Source: a virus
Length of the DNA stretch: 27,280 nucleotides
Reading direction: 5' to 3' (one strand)
Virus record (IMG/VR): IMGVR_UViG_3300024236_000021
Location: 1-27,280 of that record
Part shown: in pieces, positions 7,117 to 16,900 of the stretch
Position numbering within the stretch: position 1 is the first letter of the stretch
Layout: each line of letters opens with the position of its first letter
Made by a program: the position numbers and the translations under genes
The notes under the pieces: generated by a model
Seen by the model: only the letters and a program-made list of their open reading frames with translations
What the model was told of the DNA's origin: nothing
The model's database searches: none

Positions 7117-9833
7117 TGGCAAGAAGAGGAACTACATACACCCGTACTGGAAGGTCAAGCAGTTTTCCAATAAAATCAGGTGTTCCTTACGAAGCAATTA
7201 TTATTAACAATTTAGATGTTAATAATATGGGCACTCTTGAAGTTGAATTACTAAAGTATACGTCAGCTGGAAATTTACCACAAAAAAGCGGACAGACTGC
7301 TACTGTAAAATACCTTAGTCCGTTTTATGGAACAACGCCTTCAGCAGGTGTTCAAAATAATGATGGATACGAATTTACTCAAAAAAGTTACGGCTTTTGG
7401 GCAGTCCCTCCTGACATAGGAACCAAAGTGTTAGTTATATTTGCAGAAGGAAATGCAAACTTTGGTTACTGGATGGGTTGTATACAAGATGATTTTATGA
7501 ATTTCATGGTTCCAGATGGCAGAGCTGCAACTACGCTGACTACTGAAAATACTCCAGATAATTTAAGAGGTGTTAAATTACCAGTAGGAGAATTTAACAA
7601 AAAAGTTGAAACTGGAAGCAAAGTTGATACTACTTTGTTTAATAAACCCTTTAACAAAGATTTTACAAGTGTATTAGAAGTTCAAGGTTTATTACTTGAC
7701 GAAGTTAGAGGAACTACAACAACTAGTGCAAGACGAGATTTTCCTAGTATGGTATTTGGCTGGAGCACACCAGGTCCTAAAGATAAGAGAAAAGAAAATC
7801 CTAAATTTGATGTAGGCGCCGAGGAAAAAAAGGCAAATGTTCCGTACAATAGATTAGGCGGATCATCCATTGTAATGGACGATGGCGACGAGCGTTTTGT
7901 AAGAGCAAATCATGCAGAAGACGGCCCCCCTGTTTATGTAAACAAAGGTCTTGGAGACCCAGGCGGCGACGAAACTATACCTCAAAATGAATTATTTAGA
8001 ATAAGAACACGCACAGGTCATCAAATACTGTTACACAATGCAGAGGATCTAATATACATTAGTAACAGCAGAGGAACAGCATGGGTAGAATTAAGTTCAG
8101 ATGGAAAAATAGATATCCATGCACAAGATAGTATAAGTGTAATGAGTAACCAAGACATCAATTTTACTGCTGAAAGAGACTTTAATATTGATGCAGGTCG
8201 TAACATAAACATGAGGGCTCAAGCAAGATATAGTGACGGACAAAAAACTTACGACGGATTAGAATGTGGTAGAATACAGATTGAGTCTAAATATGACACA
8301 AATATTTTAGTAGGTGATCAATACAAAAGAAATGTTCTTGGCACAAGTCAAATAAAAATAGATGATGATAGTTTTGTGACTGTGACAGGTAATAGCGAAT
8401 TATTAGCAGGTAATATTCTCGATACTTCAAAGGGTACATTTAATCAAAAATCTGCACACTCCTTTTATAGAGAAAGTGCAAGTAATATAAATGATCTAGC
8501 TGCTGGTTTATATATGAATAAAGCAGAAGATGTTAATCTACACGGGTTAGCAAATATTAAAATCTTATCTGGCGCAAATTTAGAAACAATCGTTTCTGGA
8601 GACAGTTTAACAACAATTACAGGCGTATTCGATGTACAATCTGATTCTGCACATTTTGAAACAACTAACGGCATTAATATGCTTGGCGGCACAGCGATTG
8701 CAGGTGATGCAACAAAAATAAGTTGGAATTCAGGAGTAGCAGTAGCAGGTACAGCAGCTACAACAGCCGTTAGTGCAACAGCATCAACCGCAGCAAAACC
8801 TGCTGAAGCAATAATTCCATTAACGCAAATTGTATTACCTTACACTTTTCCAGGAGCTCAAGACACCGTTCCTTATGAAAGTATTCTTACACGGGCACCG
8901 CAGCACGAACCATATATGCATCATGAAAATTTAAATCCTGCAGGATTTAAACCTGAGCAAACTGACAGAGAATCACCAGGGCAATTAATGCCAAGTGATA
9001 GAATTATAACGCCAGACACGTTTACTAAAACTAAATCTGCAAATCAAACCTCGTCACAAGTTTATGGATCCTCAGGAATTAACGATTACGGCACCACAGG
9101 CGATAATGCAATTGTTAACGGAGAAGTTGTTCCTCCTAAAAATGTGCCAGGCACTGCCGCAATTAGATCAATTGCGAATTTTGAAATTGATAAAGAAAGA
9201 TCAACAGATTCTTATGCTAATAGATTCTTTAAAGGTGACGGTCCGTTAGGAACAGTATCAACTAGTAAAGGAATTACAGCCGAAGTTGCTGAAATTTGGG
9301 TTCCTAATTTCCAAGGCTTTATTGATGCATTAGAAGCTACTGGCTATGAGATAAAAGTTTTATTAGGTTATAGCAAACGCAATATAGGAAATTCAAGCAA
9401 ATGGAGCACACATGCTAGCGGCGCGGCAATTGATATAAATCCGCCAAACCCGGTAAGGAATGGTGATCCAAATGGACTATGGATTCCAAGACCGTCTAAT
9501 GCTCCTATAACTGACATGCCTGCAAATACTGGCGAACTTGCTAAAAGCTTTGGCTTAGGTTGGGGCGGAGCTTGGAATAGTTTAGACGATGCAATGCACT
9601 TTAGTACCGCAGCAAATGAAGGTGGAAATTATAGATTTACACCAGGTCTAATACCGCAAGGTCCAACAACTGATGAACAGATTACAGAATCAGGCGATCC
9701 GAGAGGAGAAGATTATTATATTGCTCCTGCAAAAGAAATTACAGAAGAAAAAGATGCAGAATCGCCTACATCGCCGCAAGAACAAAATAATCCAGGACCT
9801 CAGAATGCTGACGGATCCTCTAATGTGCAATAG
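7116..9833 (+). CDS. gp5: gp5-like baseplate hub/spike with C-terminal M15 peptidase domain
   Basis: The 905-residue protein shows three parts. Residues about 20-135 are the gp5/VgrG-type OB-fold (YGFWAVPPDIGTKVLVIFAE, then GYWMGCIQDDF). Residues about 253-560 form a spike-like beta-helix region, with VMDDGDERFVRANH, RTRTGHQILLHN, then short repeating strands (KIDIHAQDSISVMSNQDINF and following); a His-rich linker (HEPYMHHENLNP) comes next. Residues about 720-840 match an M15 (VanY/L-Ala-D-Glu type) zinc peptidase: H766-A-S-G-A-A-I-D773 and D825-A-M-H828 supply the three zinc ligands and catalytic context. In T4 gp5 a lysozyme sits between OB-fold and helix; here it is absent and the gene before encodes one. 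The protein should trimerise, bind the hub and pierce the outer membrane, with the peptidase cutting peptide cross-links. It is followed 11 bases later by gp25. Confidence 0.85.
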   Translation: MARRGTTYTRTGRSSSFPIKSGVPYEAIIINNLDVNNMGTLEVELLKYTSAGNLPQKSGQTATVKYLSPFYGTTPSAGVQNNDGYEFTQKSYGFWAVPPDIGTKVLVIFAEGNANFGYWMGCIQDDFMNFMVPDGRAATTLTTENTPDNLRGVKLPVGEFNKKVETGSKVDTTLFNKPFNKDFTSVLEVQGLLLDEVRGTTTTSARRDFPSMVFGWSTPGPKDKRKENPKFDVGAEEKKANVPYNRLGGSSIVMDDGDERFVRANHAEDGPPVYVNKGLGDPGGDETIPQNELFRIRTRTGHQILLHNAEDLIYISNSRGTAWVELSSDGKIDIHAQDSISVMSNQDINFTAERDFNIDAGRNINMRAQARYSDGQKTYDGLECGRIQIESKYDTNILVGDQYKRNVLGTSQIKIDDDSFVTVTGNSELLAGNILDTSKGTFNQKSAHSFYRESASNINDLAAGLYMNKAEDVNLHGLANIKILSGANLETIVSGDSLTTITGVFDVQSDSAHFETTNGINMLGGTAIAGDATKISWNSGVAVAGTAATTAVSATASTAAKPAEAIIPLTQIVLPYTFPGAQDTVPYESILTRAPQHEPYMHHENLNPAGFKPEQTDRESPGQLMPSDRIITPDTFTKTKSANQTSSQVYGSSGINDYGTTGDNAIVNGEVVPPKNVPGTAAIRSIANFEIDKERSTDSYANRFFKGDGPLGTVSTSKGITAEVAEIWVPNFQGFIDALEATGYEIKVLLGYSKRNIGNSSKWSTHASGAAIDINPPNPVRNGDPNGLWIPRPSNAPITDMPANTGELAKSFGLGWGGAWNSLDDAMHFSTAANEGGNYRFTPGLIPQGPTTDEQITESGDPRGEDYYIAPAKEITEEKDAESPTSPQEQNNPGPQNADGSSNVQ

Positions 9834-9844
9834 GTAAATATGTT

Positions 9845-10285
9845 ATGAGTGAACTAGAAGACAATTTATACAAAAGAGTACAAGTTCCTAGTACTTCGAC
9901 AGCACCAACTGTATCTAGAACTTATAGAGGATTTTATTCAGGAGATTCGTCTAAAGGTTTTAAGCTGTACGATTTTGAAATTATCAAACAAGATTTAATT
10001 AATCATTTTCACATACGCCAGGGCGAAAAACTTGGTAATCCCGAGTTTGGATGCATAATATGGGACATACTATTTGAACCATTTACTCCGGCATTACAAC
10101 AAGCTATTGCAGAAAATGTTACGTATATTATTAATTATGACCCTAGGATTTCTGCAGAAGAAGTATTTGTAGAAGCATATGAAAACGGAATACAAGTTTC
10201 AGCTTCAGTAACATATAAATCCTATTCAATTACTGAGCAACTTAATTTTAAATTTGACAGTAATATTGGATTAATAGACAATTAA
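9845..10285 (+). CDS. gp25: baseplate wedge subunit gp25
   Basis: The 146-residue protein is of the GPW/gp25 family (T4 gp25 has 132 aa). The conserved core is seen at PEFGC (66-70), with W..LFEPFTP after it (T4: PEFGCDLSDQLFENMTP) and YDPRI at 98-102 (T4: YEPRI). gp25 lies at the inner baseplate next to gp6 and gp53, and its core bundle helps to start sheath polymerisation. An N-terminal stretch of about 40 residues rich in Ser/Thr precedes the family domain. The ATG at 9845 has only a weak ribosome site (TAGG, 9831-9834), so translation may depend on ribosomes arriving from the spike gene. Confidence 0.93.
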   Translation: MSELEDNLYKRVQVPSTSTAPTVSRTYRGFYSGDSSKGFKLYDFEIIKQDLINHFHIRQGEKLGNPEFGCIIWDILFEPFTPALQQAIAENVTYIINYDPRISAEEVFVEAYENGIQVSASVTYKSYSITEQLNFKFDSNIGLIDN

Positions 10286-10305
10286 ATACATACATTATTT
10301 CGTAG

Positions 10306-10315
10306 CATAAATACT
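10306..10315 (+). promoter_or_regulatory. T4-type late promoter before gp6
   Basis: CATAAATACT matches the T4 late consensus TATAAATACT at nine of ten positions and lies in the only larger gap of the operon (10286-10335). Transcription would start near 10319, leaving a short leader with AAGGAA (10323-10328) seven bases before the gp6 ATG. Confidence 0.78.
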
Positions 10316-10335
10316 TTATTATAAGGAATATTGGT

Positions 10336-13300
10336 ATGTCTTCAAGTGATAGACAGTCTAAGTTGCTAGTAACTGAAGACTGGAAAAGAATATATCAAAG
10401 CTTTAGAAATGCAGAATTTCAAAGCTATGATTTTGATAATCTTCGCCGCGCGATGATTAATTATCTGCGCCAAAATTATCCCGAAGATTTTAACGATTAC
10501 ATTGAATCAAGTGAATATCTTGCGCTGATTGATATGATTGCTTTCCTTGGGCAAAACTTATCATTCCGTATTGATTTAAACGCTCGTGAAAACTTCCTTG
10601 AAACAGCAGAACGCAGAGAAAGCGTCTTACGTCTTGCACGTATGCTGTCGTACAATCCTCGCAGAAATCAAGCAGCTAATGGACTGTTTAAATTTTCTAC
10701 TATTAAGACATCGGAATCAATTTTCGATAGTACAGGAATAAATTTACAAAATACAGTAATTAAATGGAATGATCAAACTAATACAAATTATTTTGAACAA
10801 TTTACTAAAATTTTAAATGCAGCATTACCCTTAGCAAACCAAATTGGTAATCCTTTAAAAAATGATACAATTTCAAACGTTTCAACACAAAAGTATAGAC
10901 TTAATGCAGTTAACACTGCATCTGCAATTTTTCCATTTACAAAAATAATTGAAGGTAATAATGTACCATTTGAAATTGTAAGTACAGATATAAAAAATAA
11001 TAGCTTATCAGAAGAACCTCCTCTACCAGGCACTAGTCCTGCATTTTTATTCAGAGATGACGGCCAAGGACCTGGGTCTTCAAACACTGGATTTTTTATG
11101 CATGCACGACAAGGTGTTTTGCAAACCGGAACTTTTAATGTTACTAATCCTGTGCCTAATCAAGTAGTAGGTATAGATGTTGCAAATATTAATGATAGCG
11201 ATGTATGGCTTTATAGTGTAGATACAAATGGCTTTGAAACAACTAATTGGACAAAATTAGATGCTGTAGAAGGCAACTCAGTCATTTACAATAGCTTGTT
11301 TAACCAAGTTAGAGATATATTTCAAGTCCAAACAAGAATAGGCGATAGAATTAATGTTGCGTTCAGTGACGGAACTTTTGGTAATTTGCCATCTGGCAAT
11401 TTTAAAATTTATTATAGAACAAGTATAAACAAACCATTATCAATATCTCCTGGTTCAATCGGTACAGTTTTAATTGATATTCCGTATCAAAGCAAATCGG
11501 GATCTCAAGAAACGTTAACTATAGGGTTGCGTCTTCAATATACTATTAACAATAGTGCTCAAGCTGAATCTAACGCTGAAATAAAATTAAATGCTCCTTC
11601 GACATTTTATACACAAAATAGATTAGTAACAGGAGAAGATTATAATATTGGCCCGTTATCAGTTAGTCAAGATATAATTAAAACACGAAGTGTAAACAGA
11701 ATTTCTAGTGGTATAAGCAGATACTTTGATTTAAAAGATCCTAGTGGAAAATATAGTACAACAAAATTATATGCAAATGACGGAATTGTATACAAAGAAC
11801 TATATCAAACAAAACAAGATTTTACTTTTACAAGCCAAAGCGACATTGAAGGCGTGATTGTAAACAATATACAAAGCATTGTGAGGTCTAATCCTTTACG
11901 TAATTTTTATATGAGCGAATATCTTGATTTGTTAGTAAGAGATTTAAATGCAGCATGGGTTAGCAAAACAGTAGCAACAAATAGAAATGTAGGAATACTA
12001 CAAAATCTAGATAGTGTTCCATTTAGGGTCGGGTCGTTTGCATCAAATAGTTTAAAATCTTTAACTGTAGGATCTATGCTTAAATTTGTTGCGCCTACAG
12101 GCAAGCATTTTATGGCGGACAACAGCCATACTATAATGGACGGAGATGCTGATCATCCTAACGCTGTGACATACAAATGGACAAGAGTAGTTAATATTAC
12201 AGAAGATGGTACAGAAGTAAGTAGTTTGACAGGTCAAGGAGGTATAGTTCTTAGTGACGTTATACCAGAAGGCGCCCTTTTAGAAAAGATTATTCCAGTT
12301 TACAGCACAAATTTTAGTAATGACTTAAAATTACAAATTATTGATCAAACCTTTGCATACAAAGACTTTGCGTTACGTTATGATAGGTTCGACAGAGAAT
12401 GGAAAATCATTACTGCTTCAAATATTAACACTGTAAATAACTTTAGCTTAGGTAAAACTGGAGACATTTCGGGGGAAAACTTAGATGCAAGCTGGCTACT
12501 ATATTTCAAAACAGACGGAGAAAAATACACTATTGTAAATAGAAATTTACGTTATGTTTTTGAAAGTGATAACGAATTAAGATTCTTCTTTGATAGCGCA
12601 GATAAAATTTATGATTACAAAACTGGTAAAATAGTTAGAGATAGAATATCGGTTTTAGATATTAACCGAACACCTGACACTAATATTCCATTTACAACTA
12701 ATTTTAACTGGAATATAAGTAATGCGTATAGGGACAAAGAAGGATATGTTGATAGTAAAAAAATACAAGTTGATTTTTATGATTTAGACGACGACGGCTA
12801 TATTGATGATCCTGATTTATTCACACAAATAGTAGATCCTAATATTAATCCTCAATCAAAAATAATATTTCAAAAAAAATATGTCACTAGTGACAATGTA
12901 GAGGAATTTAAGTATTTTGAAAATAAAGATAATGAAATATTAATAAAAACTAATTTGTCTGCTGTTGGAGCATATAGTCAGTATGATAATCCGAATCAGA
13001 TAATTTACCTATATGAGGAAGGTACTTTTATACAAATTAATTCTGTTTTAAACAACCATAGAGTAATTACAGATTATAAAGCATTTATTGGCAGAGATAA
13101 ATTAAGATTTGAATACACACATGTTGCAGACTCTAACTACAGATTAGATCCAGCAGTAAGTAATATTATTGATACCTATTTACTTACAAAAGCATATGAT
13201 ACTAATATTAGATTATACTTAAATGGTAGCTTAAATGAATTACCCTTACCTCAAAGTAATGACTCCTTATTTAAAAATTACGGAGCACAACTGTCAAATA

Positions 13301-13962
13301 TAAAGTCTATTAGCGACGAAATAATTTATCATCCTGTAAAATACAAAATACTGTTTGGCGAAAAGGCGAAAAAAGATTTGCAAGTAAAATTTAAAATTGT
13401 ACGTAACAAATCGATGGTTGTAAACGACAACGAGCTCAAAGCAGACGTTATACAAGCTATTGATAGATTCTTTGCTATAGAAAATTGGGACTTTGGAGAA
13501 ACTTTTTACTTCCAAGAACTTGCAGCATATATTATGAACCAACTAAGTCCAAAATTAGTAAGTATTGTAATTGTGCCTAGACAAGGGTCACAAACTTTTG
13601 GAAGTTTATTTGAAATACGTTCTGAACTTGACGAAATTTTTATAAGCGGAGCCACTGTATCTGATATAGAAATTATTGAAGAGCTTACATCTGTACAATT
13701 GCAAACGTCTGGCAATGTTATTACTAGTGTCAACAGCAATGCATCTGAAGTAACGTCGGCACCAATATTAAGCACAAATACAACAAACACAAGCGCAAAC
13801 ACAAGCACGAGCACACGCACAGTTGTTTCTAATAATTCTAGTACAAATGTGCCAAGCAACAGCGGATCTAGCAGCAGTAGTAGTTCTAGCAGCAGCAGTA
13901 GTTCTAGCAGCTCTAGTGGATCTAGCGGGTCAGGAAGTTCTAGCGGAGGATACAGCTACTAA
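10336..13962 (+). CDS. gp6: baseplate wedge subunit gp6
   Basis: The 1208-residue protein opens with the conserved gp6 N-terminal domain (about residues 28-115: FQSYDFDNLRRAM, YLALIDMIAFLGQN, RIDLNARENFLETAERRESV, ARMLSYNPRR). gp6 dimers form the continuous inner ring that ties baseplate wedges together and drives the dome-to-star change. T4 gp6 has 660 aa; the extra length is mainly in the middle and C-terminal parts. A segment at 816-827 (DLDDDGYIDDPD) fits an EF-hand-type calcium loop. The C terminus is Asn/Thr/Ser-rich from about 1135 and contains 17 consecutive serines (1178-1194) and a GGYSY end. Arg and Leu codons at about 36-116 differ from the rest (CGN and CTG instead of AGA and TTA). 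A late promoter and AAGGAA ribosome site precede it, and its stop overlaps the next start. Confidence 0.9.
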   Translation: MSSSDRQSKLLVTEDWKRIYQSFRNAEFQSYDFDNLRRAMINYLRQNYPEDFNDYIESSEYLALIDMIAFLGQNLSFRIDLNARENFLETAERRESVLRLARMLSYNPRRNQAANGLFKFSTIKTSESIFDSTGINLQNTVIKWNDQTNTNYFEQFTKILNAALPLANQIGNPLKNDTISNVSTQKYRLNAVNTASAIFPFTKIIEGNNVPFEIVSTDIKNNSLSEEPPLPGTSPAFLFRDDGQGPGSSNTGFFMHARQGVLQTGTFNVTNPVPNQVVGIDVANINDSDVWLYSVDTNGFETTNWTKLDAVEGNSVIYNSLFNQVRDIFQVQTRIGDRINVAFSDGTFGNLPSGNFKIYYRTSINKPLSISPGSIGTVLIDIPYQSKSGSQETLTIGLRLQYTINNSAQAESNAEIKLNAPSTFYTQNRLVTGEDYNIGPLSVSQDIIKTRSVNRISSGISRYFDLKDPSGKYSTTKLYANDGIVYKELYQTKQDFTFTSQSDIEGVIVNNIQSIVRSNPLRNFYMSEYLDLLVRDLNAAWVSKTVATNRNVGILQNLDSVPFRVGSFASNSLKSLTVGSMLKFVAPTGKHFMADNSHTIMDGDADHPNAVTYKWTRVVNITEDGTEVSSLTGQGGIVLSDVIPEGALLEKIIPVYSTNFSNDLKLQIIDQTFAYKDFALRYDRFDREWKIITASNINTVNNFSLGKTGDISGENLDASWLLYFKTDGEKYTIVNRNLRYVFESDNELRFFFDSADKIYDYKTGKIVRDRISVLDINRTPDTNIPFTTNFNWNISNAYRDKEGYVDSKKIQVDFYDLDDDGYIDDPDLFTQIVDPNINPQSKIIFQKKYVTSDNVEEFKYFENKDNEILIKTNLSAVGAYSQYDNPNQIIYLYEEGTFIQINSVLNNHRVITDYKAFIGRDKLRFEYTHVADSNYRLDPAVSNIIDTYLLTKAYDTNIRLYLNGSLNELPLPQSNDSLFKNYGAQLSNIKSISDEIIYHPVKYKILFGEKAKKDLQVKFKIVRNKSMVVNDNELKADVIQAIDRFFAIENWDFGETFYFQELAAYIMNQLSPKLVSIVIVPRQGSQTFGSLFEIRSELDEIFISGATVSDIEIIEELTSVQLQTSGNVITSVNSNASEVTSAPILSTNTTNTSANTSTSTRTVVSNNSSTNVPSNSGSSSSSSSSSSSSSSSSSGSSGSGSSSGGYSY
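13861..13944 (+). repeat. serine-codon low-complexity repeat at the gp6 3' end
   Basis: Imperfect 18-base units built of AGC, AGT and TCT codons encode 17 serines in a row (13867-13917), followed by Gly/Ser mix. All units are in frame. Alternating AGC/AGT/TCT codons mean the DNA is less repetitive than the protein. Confidence 0.9.
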
Positions 13963-16900
13963 TGGCATATAATAATAACCAAAACGAAAGTTCATTACCA
14001 ACTCCTGGCAATAATAAAAAACAGTCTATTGATTTTCTTCCTAAGTTCTTTAGGACTGAAGCAAATAGGAAATTTTTACAAGCAACACTAGATCAATTAA
14101 TTAGCAACGGTGCAGCAGAAAAAATTGATGGTTATGTGGGTAGAAAGTATAACGAATCATATAAATTAGGCGACCACTATTTAGAGGATGTTTCTAGATT
14201 ACGAAACGACTACCAGTTTGAACCGGCAGTGTCATTAAGAGATAATTTAGACAATGTAGAATTTGCAAAAGATTATCAAGATTATATTAATGTATTAAAA
14301 TACTTTGGCACTAATATCGAAAATCATGATAGATTAAATTCTGTTAACACTTATAGTTGGACACCACATATAAACTGGGATACGTTTACTAATTTTAGAG
14401 AATATTATTGGTTGCCAAATGGTCCGCTAACTGTACCAGTTACAGGACAATCAAGAGAAATTACTAGTACATACAGTGTTACTATTGAAGATCAGGGCGA
14501 TAACGTTGCCTATGTATTTAATGACGGATTTACTAGAAATCCTAAATTAAAATTATATCGAGGACAAACTTATAGATTTGATATCGACACTCCGGGTCAT
14601 CCTATTGCATTCTCAATAAGTAGATCATTTACACCCGGTGTTGCACTCCTAGTTGCAGGTCAAGAAGGCATCCGCGGCGACGGCTTGTTTGATGCTGTAC
14701 TTTACGGTAATGAATATGACCAAGGTGAATATGTTGTACTTCCTGTAGACAACTCTGTTACTTTTGAAGCTGACGAAAATGTTTCAACTCTTTTTCCAGA
14801 CGGAATAAGAAAATTTGACGAAGAAGGAAATGAAGTAGCAATTGCATATGTTGAAAAAGGAACAATAGAATTTACAGTTCCTTTTAACGCACCAACTCAT
14901 TTATTTTATATTAGTCAAAATGAAGTTAATACAAGCGGACAAATTAGAGTTTATGATGTAGAAGAAAATACATTTTTAAATGTAGAAGAAGATATTTTAA
15001 ATAAAAAACAATATAAGTCTTCAAATAATATAGAATTTACTAATGGTCTTTGTATACAATTTCAGGGAGATGTATATCCTGAAAAATATAGTTTAGGTGA
15101 ATGGTACGTAGAGGGCGTAGGATCTCAAATTGCTTTAATTAGTAAACAAGATCTTACTATTCCGTCGGCCTATACGTCAGACGTTGAAGTACCCTTCGAT
15201 ACTAACGAGTTTGATGTTTTTCCATTTGATACAGCAAATAATTTTCCTTTAGTCAAAGATTATATTACAATAAACAGGGCTACTAAAGATAAAAACCCTT
15301 GGAGTAGAAATAATCGATGGTTCCATAAAGATGTCGTATTAAAAAGCTTTAGATATAATAATGTTGCTGAAAATTTGGACGATAATTATAGAGCATCTCG
15401 TCCTATTATAGAGTTTGATGCTGGAATAAAGTTATTTAATTATGGAGTATCTGCAAAAAAAGATATAGATCTTTTAGATAGTTTTACTACAGATGTTTTT
15501 AGTACTATACAAGGACAGGTTGGTTATATTGTAGATGGGATAGAATTACAGCAAGGTATGCGTGTTCTCTTTACAAATGATTCTGATATACTTGTTAGCG
15601 GAAAAATATTTGAAGTAAAGTTTATTAATCTTAATAATCAACGGGTTATTAAATTAGAAGAAACTATAGATACAATGCCTTTAGATTTAGAAACTGTATT
15701 TGTAAAATCTGGTAAAAAATATTCTGGATTAAGCTTTCACTACACAAACAATAGTTGGGTGCAATCTCAAACAAAAGACAGTATTAATACAGAACCTATG
15801 TTTGATTTATGTTGCCCACAAGGTAATAGTTATGCAGATCCTACAGTATTTAATAGCACTACGTTTAAAGGTACGAAAATATTTTCTTACAAAAAAGGCA
15901 ACGGCAATGACGATACAGAATTAGGGTTTCCGCTGTCTTATAGAAATATAGAAAACTCTGGTGATATACTATTTGAATTTAATTTACTAACAGATTTCTT
16001 TAATGTGCAAGAGGGTGACGATTTAATCACAATTAAAACTGACACTGCAAATCTTAGAAAATATAAAGATAGAGAAAATTTTGACTATCTGAACGGCTGG
16101 AACAATACACCTTCAAGATTCCATCAATATGTAATTAAAGACATTGAAGTAGATTTATTAACTACAAATAAGATATCTATAGATACTTATAATGCACCTG
16201 CAAGACTTACTGACTTAAAAATTATTGTATATAAAAACAACAATCTTTTATTTAATAGCAAAGATTATACAATCGAAAAGAAAGAAAGTAATGTCTATTT
16301 AACTTTTGAAAAAGACTTGGAGCCAGGTGATCTTATAAAAATTAAAACACATAGTAAAGAATCAAAAAACGAAAATGGTTACTATGAGCTTCCGATTTCG
16401 TTAGAACGAAATCCATTAAATGACGACATTACCGAGTTTACTCTCGGAGAAGTGTTTGATCATGTTGATAGTATGATTGAAGAACTTAAAGACTTTCGAG
16501 GCACATATCCTGGAAACAATAATCTAAGAGATTTAAAAAATATATCAAAATTTGGTAAACGCTTTGTAAAGCATGAGTCAGGACTTGCAAATACAATTTA
16601 TCATTTTACAAGTAAAGAATATAACATTATTAGAGCTGTTGAATTTTCAAAAGAAAAATATCTAGAATTTAAGAGAAACTTTTTTGATACTTCTCAAAAA
16701 TTAGGATTCGACGGCACTGATATCGCACATGTCGATAAAATCCTATATGAACTTAACAAAGATAAAAATAAAACACAGCCGTTTTATTTTAGTGATATGC
16801 TTGCTGCTGGTGCAGCAGCAAGGAACGAATACAGAATAATCGATAACAATATTAATTTTTATCCGTTAACAAGAAAGTTTAATTTAGATGATTTGACTCA

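Noticed and set aside
9834-9840. GTAAATA before gp25 as a further late promoter
   Set aside because: Only a partial match, in an 11-base gap, with any transcript start falling at or inside the gp25 start codon.
13294-13859. Overlapping minus-strand reading frames inside gp6
   Set aside because: They are antisense to the well-supported gp6 frame; long frames arise there from its codon bias and Ser/Thr-rich repeats, and there is no ribosome site.
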